NCBI GenBank assembly: GCA_050728815.1
Contig: JBOHKB010000324.1
Location: 1 to 16,190, forward strand
Source of the DNA: DASWJZ01 sp050728815
GTDB taxonomy: Bacteria > Pseudomonadota > Alphaproteobacteria > Rhizobiales > Afifellaceae
Direction: 5' to 3'
DNA length: 16,190 nucleotides
Of this stretch, positions 6,606 through 13,902 are shown piece by piece; position 1 is the first letter of the stretch; each line of letters starts with the position of its first letter. A program made the position numbers and the translations under genes. The notes under the pieces are model-generated. The model was not told the origin of the DNA. It worked only from the letters and a program-made list of their open reading frames with translations, and searched no databases.

Positions 6606-7544
6606 ATGTCCGTCGTAGTTGACGTTGTCCTCCCGGTCTTCGGCATCATGCTCGCCGGCTTTCTCGCCGGCCGCTTCGGGTTGGTTGGCGATGCGAGCAG
6701 CGAGGCGCTCAACCGCTTCGTCTACTATGTCGCGCTGCCGGCGCTGTTCTTCGTCTCGCTTTCCTCGGTGGACGTCGGTGACGCGCTCGACTGGTCATTT
6801 GTAGCCGCGTTCGCAGGCGCGCTCTTCGCGACCTTCGTTCTCGCCATCGCCGTCGCGCTTTTCGCCTTCCGCGACAGGCCGGCGGTGCTCTGCCTGCACG
6901 GGCTGAGCGCGATCTTCTCCAACACCGGTTACATGGGAATCCCGCTCCTTATTACCGCGTTCGGTGAGCCCGCCAAGCTGCCGGCGATCCTCGCCACGAT
7001 GATCACCGGCGCCGTCGTCATGCCGGTTGGGGTGGTGATCGTCGAGCTTGACACCGGACGGGGCGGCAGTCCGGCTCGCATCCTGGGCAAGGTCGCGTAT
7101 GCCGTGATTCGCAATCCGCTCGTGCTGTCGGCGGCCGGCGGCTTGCTAGTCTCTCTCCTTGGCCTTCCGCTGCCCCGCGCCATTGCGACGTTCTGTCAGA
7201 TCATGGGAAGCGCGGCCGGCCCCTGCGCCCTCTTCGCCATCGGGCTGTTCATGGTGGGGCGCTCGCTTCGCGCCGATCTCGGCGAGGTCGCCTGGCTCGT
7301 CCTGCTCAAGCTCTTGGTGCAGCCGACGATTGCTTGGTGGCTTGCCTTCGAGCTCTTCTCGATGCCGTACGTCTGGGCCGCCTCCGCGGTAATCCTCTCG
7401 GCGCTTCCGACGGGCGCGCTGGTGTTCGTGCTGGCGCAGCAATACGACGTCTACGTTCAGCGCGCGAGCGCGGCCATCCTGATCTCCACCATCGTCTCCG
7501 TCTTCACGCTCTCGCTGCTCTTCGTGGTGATGGGCGTGGTTTGA
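6606..7544 (+). CDS. AEC-family (auxin efflux carrier-like) permease
   Basis: This 312-residue inner-membrane protein has about ten hydrophobic segments spread over its whole length, matching the size and layout of the Mem_trans / AEC family. Diagnostic stretches are VLPVFGIMLAGFLAGR (8-23), the broken-helix FSNTGYMGIPL (104-114), a second-half VIRNPLVLSAAGGLLVSLLG and the GPCALFAIGLFMVG region. The end reads ALPTGALVFVLAQQYD followed by a final helix. Family members carry small organic anions such as malate or malonate, or auxin in plants; the substrate here is not predictable. The start is ATG 6606; an in-frame TGA lies nine bases upstream, so no longer start exists. An AGGGAG sits about 30 bases upstream, too far to be a good ribosome binding site. 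It diverges from trpS and converges on methyltransferase 2. The 96-base gap to that gene (7545-7640) shows no clear terminator. Confidence 0.92.
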   Translation: MSVVVDVVLPVFGIMLAGFLAGRFGLVGDASSEALNRFVYYVALPALFFVSLSSVDVGDALDWSFVAAFAGALFATFVLAIAVALFAFRDRPAVLCLHGLSAIFSNTGYMGIPLLITAFGEPAKLPAILATMITGAVVMPVGVVIVELDTGRGGSPARILGKVAYAVIRNPLVLSAAGGLLVSLLGLPLPRAIATFCQIMGSAAGPCALFAIGLFMVGRSLRADLGEVAWLVLLKLLVQPTIAWWLAFELFSMPYVWAASAVILSALPTGALVFVLAQQYDVYVQRASAAILISTIVSVFTLSLLFVVMGVV

Positions 7545-7640
7545 AAGTCCGCTGCGGTCGTTTCGGCCTGCTGTTCGCCATCGCGGGATGTCGATCGTGC
7601 GGAAGCCCGGAAAACACGCGTTCGAGGGCATTCCCGACCG

Positions 7641-8453
7641 CTACGCCACTGCGGCGATCACGTGCGCCTGGATTTTTCCCTCCACAGGGCCGTTGCCGTG
7701 GCGCACCGCGATCGCCTCCGCGGCGCGCTCGGTGGCGAGCTGGAGAGCGCCATTGTCACGAGCCTCGATTTCGTTCCTGAGCGGCGTTCCCTGGCAATAG
7801 GCGGCGGAGGCTGAATGCGCCGAGGGCGCTCGGCTGACGCTCTCAATCGTCTCGATCGCGATGCCGGAAAACCCGGCGCTCGCAAGCTCGGCGCGGATCA
7901 GCGCCGTATCGTGATAGCCGTGCGGCGTGCGGGCGAGGAACCGTGGCGGGTCGTGCGGGAAGACCGCGGCGAGCGCGTTGGTGACCTCGTCGGCGAATGC
8001 GTTCTCCTCGATACGGTCCCAGACATTGAAGAAAAAACGCCCGCCGCGCTTCAGCACGCGTCGCGCCTCTCGAAAGCCCGCGACCCGATCGGGAAAGAAC
8101 ATGACGCCGAACTGGCAGCAGACCGCATCGAAGGAAGCGTCGTCGAAGGGCAGCTTCAGGGCATCCGCCTGCTGCCAGGCGATGCGCGGGTTCTGGCCCT
8201 GGCGGCTTGCGGCAAAGTCGAGCATGGGCCGATTGAGGTCGGTCACGACATAGCGCGCGTCCGCTATCAGTTTTGGCGCAAGCGAGCGCGTGACCACTCC
8301 TGTGCCGGCCGCCGTTTCCAGCACCGAGCGGGGGGAGAGGGCGGCGACGCGCTTCGCGAGGTCGCGCGCATATCCCTCAAAAATCAGGGGGACCATCAGC
8401 GTGTCGTAGAACTCGGGGATAGACCCAGCGAACACCTTGTCGACTTCCGGCAT
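7641..8453 (-). CDS. Class I SAM-dependent methyltransferase (UbiE/Methyltransf_11-like)
   Basis: The protein is 270 residues and contains a standard Rossmann methyltransferase core. Motif I is SVLETAAGTGVVT (43-55). The acidic ribose-binding residue is at D72 (VVTDLN). ADALKLPFDDASFDAVCCQFGVMFFPD (96-122) and RRVLKRGGRFFFNVWD (131-146) follow. The roughly 100 C-terminal residues are not part of the core and presumably cover the substrate pocket. Similar proteins methylate small molecules or lipids and quinones; nothing here fixes the substrate. The start ATG 8453 is well supported by GGGAGG about six bases upstream. It follows the cyclase by 86 bases on the same strand and is the last gene of the murJ-TPP-cyclase group. 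Whether it shares that transcript or has its own promoter is unclear. Confidence 0.88.
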   Translation of the reverse strand: MPEVDKVFAGSIPEFYDTLMVPLIFEGYARDLAKRVAALSPRSVLETAAGTGVVTRSLAPKLIADARYVVTDLNRPMLDFAASRQGQNPRIAWQQADALKLPFDDASFDAVCCQFGVMFFPDRVAGFREARRVLKRGGRFFFNVWDRIEENAFADEVTNALAAVFPHDPPRFLARTPHGYHDTALIRAELASAGFSGIAIETIESVSRAPSAHSASAAYCQGTPLRNEIEARDNGALQLATERAAEAIAVRHGNGPVEGKIQAHVIAAVA

Positions 8454-8539
8454 TCCGGCCCTCCCGTCGGGAAAATCTCAATGAAGAACGTGCCAATGTC
8501 TTTTTGGCGGCAGCGCGAAGGCTTCCCGCGTCCGCCAGT

Positions 8540-9715
8540 TCAATCGGCGTCAGGGGCAGGGGAGACGCCGATCGGCGCGTAGATCGCCTGCTTCCCCGCG
8601 ACCCCCTTGAGTGCGAACATTCCAAGCGGCTCGACCGTGTCGCCGCACAGCTCCGCCATCTCCCGCGACAGAAGCACATTGCGGCCAAGCTCCTTCGTCA
8701 GCCCCTCGATGCGGGTGGCGACGTTGACGGCCTGCCCGATCACGGTGAAGTCGAGGCGCTCCGTGCCTCCGATATTCCCGTAGAGCACGTCACCGACATG
8801 CAGCGCCAACCCGAAGCGGATCGCCGGGCGGCCTGATCCGCTCCTCTCCGCATTGATCGCGCGGATCGCCGCATCGGCCTCTTTCGCGGCGGTCAGCGCT
8901 CGGGCGGCGACAGCCCGCTCCTCCTCGCCGGTGAGCGGGAATATTCCCAGGAGCGCATCGCCGATGAACTTTAGCACTTCGCCGCCATGGCGGTCGATCG
9001 CGTCGGTCATCGCGCCGAAATAGTCGTTGAGGAGCGCCACCAGTTCGTCGCCGGGCAGCTCCTCGGAAAGCCCGGTGAAGTCGCGAAGGTCGCACGTCCA
9101 GATCACGGCCCGGATGGTCTCGGACATGCCGCGTTTGATGGCGCCGTCGAGCACGCGCCGCCCGGCGGAGCGCCCGACATACGTGTCGAGCAGCGTGAGC
9201 GTCGTCCGGTGCAGGGCCTGAATTTCGAGGATCATCGAGAGCGTCGGTACAAGTTCTTGCAGGAGCGCGGCCTGCTCGTCCGAAAAGCCGCCGCGGCGGC
9301 GCGTCGCGTACGTGATTGCCTTCCAGGAACCGTCGGAGAATGCGAGGGGCAGCGCGAGGTAGTCGGTCATGCCCTCCGCGCGAAGGTCGGCGAGGATCGG
9401 GAACTCGCCCGGCTGCGGCGGCAAGTCCAGCCGGCAGCGCACGCTGCCGCCTTCGTAAACGATCGCCATCGGGCTGTTCTGGAACGCCTGAAGCCCGGCG
9501 CCCTCCTGCCTGAAGCGGCGCTCCGTCACCGGGTGTCCCTCCTCCCACAGGCAGCTCAGCGAATAGACTTGCGGATGAAGAATAGGGACGCCGGTCGTCA
9601 CCCGCGCGACCTCGATCCCTGAACGCAGAAGCGCGCGGGCGAAGGCGTCAATGAACGGCGCTGTCTCGCGGAAGCGCGCACCGTCCGATTGCAGCCATCG
9701 GAGCATCTCGCTCAT
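8540..9715 (-). CDS. Class III adenylate/guanylate cyclase with N-terminal GAF-like sensor region
   Basis: The 391-residue protein has a C-terminal class III nucleotide cyclase domain (about 200-375) that keeps the whole catalytic set. The two metal-binding aspartates are D209 (CDLRDFTGLSE) and D253 (KFIGDALLGIF). K249 and D322 (RLDFTVIGQAVNVATRIEG) sit at the purine-recognising positions and favour ATP. N331 and R335 are the transition-state pair. It is therefore predicted to be active and to make cAMP as a homodimer. Residues 1-165 lack an obvious membrane segment. They resemble a GAF-like region (DYLALPLAFSDGSWKAITYATRRRGGFSDEQAALLQELVP), joined by a helical linker. Such cyclases are numerous in rhizobia. 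The gene starts ten bases after the TPP gene stop, with no good Shine-Dalgarno, which suggests translation depends on the upstream gene. Confidence 0.94.
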   Translation of the reverse strand: MSEMLRWLQSDGARFRETAPFIDAFARALLRSGIEVARVTTGVPILHPQVYSLSCLWEEGHPVTERRFRQEGAGLQAFQNSPMAIVYEGGSVRCRLDLPPQPGEFPILADLRAEGMTDYLALPLAFSDGSWKAITYATRRRGGFSDEQAALLQELVPTLSMILEIQALHRTTLTLLDTYVGRSAGRRVLDGAIKRGMSETIRAVIWTCDLRDFTGLSEELPGDELVALLNDYFGAMTDAIDRHGGEVLKFIGDALLGIFPLTGEEERAVAARALTAAKEADAAIRAINAERSGSGRPAIRFGLALHVGDVLYGNIGGTERLDFTVIGQAVNVATRIEGLTKELGRNVLLSREMAELCGDTVEPLGMFALKGVAGKQAIYAPIGVSPAPDAD

Positions 9716-9725
9716 GGAAAGCCGG

Positions 9726-11357
9726 TCAACGCCCCCCCGGCTTCGGCGGGTGGATGAACCGCCAGGGCGACACCTCGTCCTTGATCGGAATCTCGATTAG
9801 CCTTGGGGCCCCGTCGGCGAGCGCGCGTTCGAGCGCGCCCTTGAATGCCCGCGGGTTGTCGACACGCTCCGCGGCGACCCCAAACGACTCGGAGAACTTG
9901 ACGAAATCCGGGTTGGTCAGCTCGGCGGCGATCACACGGCCGTCGAAAAGCTGCTCCTGGTCGCGCCGGACGTTGCCGTAGGCGCCGTTGTTGAAGACCA
10001 GAACGACCGCGCCGATCCCATACTGAACGGCAGTCGCAAGCTCCTGCGCCGCGAACATGAAGCCGCCGTCGCCGGCGATCGAGACCACCGGCCTGTCGGG
10101 GTGAGCCACTTTGACCCCAAGCGCGGTGGGGAATCCGAAGCCGAGTGTGCCCTGATAGCCCGTGCTGACGAATGTCCGCGGCTCATAGACGGGAAAGCCG
10201 AACCACGAGGCGAATCCGACCTGCGTCGCCTCCTCGACAAGAAATCCGTCGCGCGGCAGCACCGCGCGAAGCGCGCTGAGATACGCCATCTGCGGTTGGA
10301 TGGCCTGAATCTCCGCCTTCAACTTCAACGTCGCGGCACGAATCTCCTCTCGCCGCGACGATGAGCGCGAATAGCCGACGCGGCTCACCGCCTCGATCAG
10401 CGCGGTCGTGGCGGCGGCGGAATCGGCCAACACTGCGACATCGGCAGGCGCGCGGCGCATCTCCGCCGGGTCGATGTCGATCCGAATGACTTTCAGTTCG
10501 GACGGACGATAGGACCAGCGCCAATCCGGCAGCTCCATCCGCGTGCCGATTCCAATCGCAAGGTCGGTCGCCTGCCACAGCTCGTAGGCCGCCGGCAGGA
10601 TGAGCCCGAGCTCGTGGTCGTTGGAGACGATGCCGCGCCCGCTGCGGAACGCGACGACCGGCGCGTCGAGCATCTCCGCCAGCTCCAGCACCGCTTCGCG
10701 CGCATGGATGGCGCCGCTCCCGACGAAGATCATCGGACGGCGCGCCGCGTTGATGAGACTGACCGCGCGCTCGATCTGGTCCGCGTCGACCGCCGGCGGC
10801 GGAAATAGGGGCATCGGCGCTGCCGGAAGCGTTTCGGCGCGCGCCATGAACACGTCCCATGGCATCTCCAGGGCCGCCATGCCGCGTCTGCCGGAGAGCA
10901 TCGCCTGGAAAGCGCGCGCCACCATCTGCTGGCTCACGGCCGGGCTTTCGATCCGCTCCGCGCACTTCACGATGCTCCGGAGGGTGGCGAGCTGATCGCG
11001 CATCTCATGGAGATGTCCGCGCCCGCGATCGAGGAAACGCGTCGGCACTTGACCTGTCAGAAGCAAGACCGGCTCGTTGCCGCTCTGCGCGGTCAGCATC
11101 GCCGCCGCGGCGTTCAGCATCCCCGGACCGGGCACGACGGTGAAGGCTGAGGGACGGCCCGTCGAACGCGCATAGCCGAACGCCATGTAGCCGCAAGCCT
11201 GCTCGTGCCGCGCGCCGATCACCCTGATCTTGGCGCCGGCGCGGGCGAGTGCGTCGAAGAGCCCGTAGGTTTGTACCCCCGGCAGGCCGAAGACCGTGTC
11301 GATGCCGTGGTCAATGAGGCCGGCAACCAGCCCCTCGCCCCCGGTCATCACCGTCAT
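9726..11357 (-). CDS. Thiamine diphosphate-dependent enzyme, acetolactate synthase large-subunit-like
   Basis: The 543-residue protein has the three-domain architecture of the POX/acetolactate synthase family. An N-terminal pyrimidine-binding domain (1-175) has the catalytic glutamate E52 in RHEQACGYMAFGYAR. The central domain (about 190-325) has FVGSGA (211-216). A C-terminal PP-binding domain has the metal motif GDG (429-431) ending in NN (456-457). These residues imply an active carboligase or decarboxylase acting on a 2-keto acid. No regulatory subunit gene (ilvN-like) is adjacent, so it is unlikely to be the main branched-chain biosynthetic acetolactate synthase. The substrate is unknown. 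The start ATG overlaps the murJ stop by ATGA (11354-11357), indicating translational coupling. The last codons contain a run of seven G before the TGA, discussed in the findings. Confidence 0.9.
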   Translation of the reverse strand: MTVMTGGEGLVAGLIDHGIDTVFGLPGVQTYGLFDALARAGAKIRVIGARHEQACGYMAFGYARSTGRPSAFTVVPGPGMLNAAAAMLTAQSGNEPVLLLTGQVPTRFLDRGRGHLHEMRDQLATLRSIVKCAERIESPAVSQQMVARAFQAMLSGRRGMAALEMPWDVFMARAETLPAAPMPLFPPPAVDADQIERAVSLINAARRPMIFVGSGAIHAREAVLELAEMLDAPVVAFRSGRGIVSNDHELGLILPAAYELWQATDLAIGIGTRMELPDWRWSYRPSELKVIRIDIDPAEMRRAPADVAVLADSAAATTALIEAVSRVGYSRSSSRREEIRAATLKLKAEIQAIQPQMAYLSALRAVLPRDGFLVEEATQVGFASWFGFPVYEPRTFVSTGYQGTLGFGFPTALGVKVAHPDRPVVSIAGDGGFMFAAQELATAVQYGIGAVVLVFNNGAYGNVRRDQEQLFDGRVIAAELTNPDFVKFSESFGVAAERVDNPRAFKGALERALADGAPRLIEIPIKDEVSPWRFIHPPKPGGR

Positions 11358-12934
11358 GCTTCAACTCCACCGGGCGGCTTTCGCCGCAGGATGCGAACGA
11401 GCGCGCCAAGGTCGGCGGCGCCGGAGAGATGCGCCAGCAGAAAGTAGAGCGCGGCGCCCGCCGCGACGAGGAGGAGCAGTGCGCTCGCCTGCGTGAGCAG
11501 GCCGGCCGATGGCAGGAAGGCAAAGCCGAGGCCTGCCGCGGCAGCGAAGAGCGCGACCGCCATGGCGACGGAGACGCCGAGCGTGAGCGCAATCCGGCGG
11601 ACGGTCGGCGCGTCGAGCGGCCAGTGGCCGCGCCGCATCAGCAGCGCGAAGAGCGTCGCGGCGTTGAGCCAGCCCGCGACGGTCGTCGCGATCGCGATCG
11701 CGACCTCCTCGAGATAGGGGAAGAGGAGAAGGCTCAGCACGATATTGGTAATCATCGCCGCCGCCGCGGCATACATCGGCGTCCGCGTATCCTCGCGCGC
11801 GAAGAAGCCGGGCGAGAACACCTTGACCAGCACGAAAGCAGGTAGGCCGAGCGCGAAGAAAGCGAGCGCCCGCGCCACGACGGCGCTCGTTTCGGGCGAG
11901 AAGGCGCCGCGCTCGTAGAGCACCCGCACCACCTCCTCGGGGATGACAAAGAGCGCGGCGGCGGCCGGCAGCGTCAGGAACAGCGCGAATTCGAGCGAGC
12001 GGTTCTGGTTGTGCGCCGCCTCGCGCATGTGTCCGGCCCGCAGAGCGCGCGAGAGCTCCGGCAAAAGCACGACGCCGATGGCGACGCCGACGATGCCGAG
12101 CGGCAGCTGGTAGACGCGGTCGGCATATTGGAGCACTGCAATCGCTCCGTCTTTCTGGCTGGCGATGATCTGGCCGATGAAGAGGTTGATCTGGGTGATG
12201 CCGCCGGCGATGGCGGCCGGCGTGGCAAGCACCAGCAGGCGCTTCACGCCCGGCGTCATGCGCGGGCGAACGATCCTGAGAGGAAAGCCGGCGCGGTGCA
12301 CGGCTACGACGAGGAGCGCGAGCTGTGCGAGCCCCGCGGCAAAGACGCCGCTTCCCATCACGATGCCGATCCGGTCCGGCGAGACGTCCAACAGAATGCA
12401 GCCGGCAAGAACCACCACCAGGATGATGTTGAGCAGAACCGGGGCGAAGGCGGCGGCGAAATAGCGGTGCAGCGCGTTCAGGATCCCCGACAGCATCGCC
12501 ACCAGCGACATGTAGGCGAGGTAGGGGAACATGATGCGCGTCAAGAGCACGGTGAGGTCGAATTTCTGGGCGTCGTCCACGAAGCCCGGCGCGATGAGCG
12601 TCGCGACGAAGAGCGGCGCGGCGAGTTCGGCGATCGCGGTCAGCGCGAGTAGGATGACGAGGAGCGCCGAGAGCACCTCGGCGGCGAATGCCTTGGCGCC
12701 GGCCTCACCGCCGCCCTCCAAGTTGCGGGCAAAGAGCGGGATGAAGGCGGAATTGAATGCGCCCTCGGCGAACAGCCTGCGAAAAAGGTTGGGAAAGCGG
12801 AAGGCCGCGTAGAAAGCGTCCGCGACAGGCCCGGTGCCCAGCGCCGCAGCTATGAACACCTCGCGCGCGAAGCCGAGCACTCGGCTTGCGGCGGTGTTGC
12901 CGCCGACCGTAGCGAAGCTGCGCACAAGGCTCAT
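11354..12934 (-). CDS. murJ: Lipid II flippase MurJ
   Basis: MurJ (MviN) moves lipid II across the inner membrane for peptidoglycan synthesis. The protein is 526 residues with about 14 hydrophobic segments, as expected for this MOP-superfamily member. The charged residues known to be essential in the E. coli protein fall at the same numbers near the N-terminus: R18 and R24 (ASRVLGFAR), D39 (ADAF) and R52 (FRRLFAEGAF). R273 in QYADRVYQLPLG (269-280) matches the transmembrane-8 arginine of E. coli. The start ATG 12934 has AAGGA about a dozen bases upstream. A membrane-anchored protein of unknown function lies 117 bases upstream and glnD beyond it. The downstream TPP gene overlaps by four bases. 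The glnD-murJ association is common in alphaproteobacteria. Confidence 0.97.
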   Translation of the reverse strand: MSLVRSFATVGGNTAASRVLGFAREVFIAAALGTGPVADAFYAAFRFPNLFRRLFAEGAFNSAFIPLFARNLEGGGEAGAKAFAAEVLSALLVILLALTAIAELAAPLFVATLIAPGFVDDAQKFDLTVLLTRIMFPYLAYMSLVAMLSGILNALHRYFAAAFAPVLLNIILVVVLAGCILLDVSPDRIGIVMGSGVFAAGLAQLALLVVAVHRAGFPLRIVRPRMTPGVKRLLVLATPAAIAGGITQINLFIGQIIASQKDGAIAVLQYADRVYQLPLGIVGVAIGVVLLPELSRALRAGHMREAAHNQNRSLEFALFLTLPAAAALFVIPEEVVRVLYERGAFSPETSAVVARALAFFALGLPAFVLVKVFSPGFFAREDTRTPMYAAAAAMITNIVLSLLLFPYLEEVAIAIATTVAGWLNAATLFALLMRRGHWPLDAPTVRRIALTLGVSVAMAVALFAAAAGLGFAFLPSAGLLTQASALLLLVAAGAALYFLLAHLSGAADLGALVRILRRKPPGGVEA

Positions 12935-13051
12935 TCGGAGGCGCGTCCTTGCTACAGTGCCGGTGGCGATTGGCCCCGCGACGTCGATCGCGATTCCTGC
13001 GAGAGAATCCCGCGCCCCGTGCCTAGTCCGGGTGCGCCGAAATGAAAAGCG

Positions 13052-13792
13052 TCAACCGCAGAGGCGTCTGACACGGCGGGCGTCGCCGATCATCGCGGCG
13101 ATTTCGGGCGGGATGCCCATGCCGAAGAACACGCCGAAATCGTCCGGGTCGATGATTCCGTCGGCGATCAGCGCGCCGAACGCGGCGATGATCTCCTCGC
13201 GCATCCTCGCGAGATCGCGGGTCGTCTGCCGGAGGTCGTCGGTGATCGTCTGCCAGTCCGCCTGGTCGTTGGCGCTTTTCCGCCTTGCCCGTTCGGAAAG
13301 GTTGAAGTCGGTCCAGTAGGTTTGCACGGAGACCTCGCGGAAATCTTCGGCGTAGGCCTTGATCGCCGCGATGAACTGCTTCCGCCAATAGGGCTTGCAC
13401 AGGTGCAACGGCTTGCGGCTCGCATTGCAGAGGAGCTGGGCGGATTGCTCGATCATGGTGCTGCTTGGCCCGCCGAGACCCGCGCGGTCGCTACTGACCG
13501 CGCGCAGCCGCCGCTCCGCCGCGGCGTCGGCGGCGGCCTTCGCCTCCGACTTGCAGTGCTTCAGGTCGGCCTCGTTCCAGCTGCCGTCGTCGATCTCGCG
13601 GCGTAGCTCAGGCGCCCCGCGCGGCCCGGTCGCCGCGGCGAGCAACGGCGAAGGCTCCGGCGTCGACATCGCAATGACGCCGACGACCGCGCCCGCACCG
13701 ACCAAGCCGCTCACCACCGCGGCCAGTATGAAGCCACCAGGAGACAGATCGTTCTCCGTAGTTGCTGCGGCGCCTGTTGCCCGACGCCACAC
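13052..13792 (-). CDS. Membrane-anchored protein of unknown function with four cysteines
   Basis: I do not recognise this 246-residue protein. A single hydrophobic segment (about 20-43, FILAAVVSGLVGAGAVVGVIAM) follows a short polar N-terminus, suggesting an uncleaved membrane anchor with the remainder probably in the periplasm. The rest is charged and mostly helical-looking. Cysteines are at 80, 122, 132 and 245, all on the presumed periplasmic side, so disulfides are possible. An LC-x8-LCKPYWRKQF stretch (121-140) stands out. The C-terminal part contains DGIIDPDDFGVFFGMGIPPE (211-230). The start is the GTG at 13792, fixed by an in-frame TGA six bases upstream; no Shine-Dalgarno is evident. 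Codon use matches the neighbours. It sits between glnD and murJ on the same strand. A poorly conserved or lineage-specific gene seems likely. Confidence 0.75.
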   Translation of the reverse strand: MWRRATGAAATTENDLSPGGFILAAVVSGLVGAGAVVGVIAMSTPEPSPLLAAATGPRGAPELRREIDDGSWNEADLKHCKSEAKAAADAAAERRLRAVSSDRAGLGGPSSTMIEQSAQLLCNASRKPLHLCKPYWRKQFIAAIKAYAEDFREVSVQTYWTDFNLSERARRKSANDQADWQTITDDLRQTTRDLARMREEIIAAFGALIADGIIDPDDFGVFFGMGIPPEIAAMIGDARRVRRLCG

Positions 13793-13820
13793 GTTCGGTC
13801 AGCCGGAATCTGGGGCTGAT

Positions 13821-13835
13821 CGCTAAAATTTAGCG
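13821..13835. promoter_or_regulatory. 15-bp AT-centred palindrome upstream of the unknown gene
   Basis: CGCTAAAATTTAGCG is a perfect palindrome of 7+1+7 bases in the 103-base gap between the glnD stop and the GTG of the unknown gene, 28 bases before that start. Its AT-rich centre stands out from the GC-rich surroundings. It could be an operator or overlap a promoter -10. It could also fold as a short hairpin behind glnD. Nothing identifies a binding protein. Confidence 0.35.
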
Positions 13836-13861
13836 GCAAAAGGTTCCGCGAGGTTTAAGCA

Positions 13862-13902
13862 GGCGTTACCGGGGCCACGTTTGGCGGCGCCCCGCTTACG
13901 CC
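13862..13902 (-). terminator. Stem-loop at glnD 3' end, possible terminator
   Basis: Two paired blocks, 13862-13866 with 13898-13902 (5 bp) and 13870-13875 with 13889-13894 (6 bp), form an interrupted GC-rich stem around the glnD stop codon. On the minus strand the stem is followed by TGCTTAAACC, with no real T-tract. An intrinsic terminator is therefore doubtful, and read-through into the next gene is possible. Confidence 0.27.

Noticed and set aside
9726..11357. Calling the TPP enzyme IlvB (branched-chain acetolactate synthase)
   Set aside because: There is no adjacent small-subunit gene and the context is not amino-acid biosynthesis, so only the family level is claimed.
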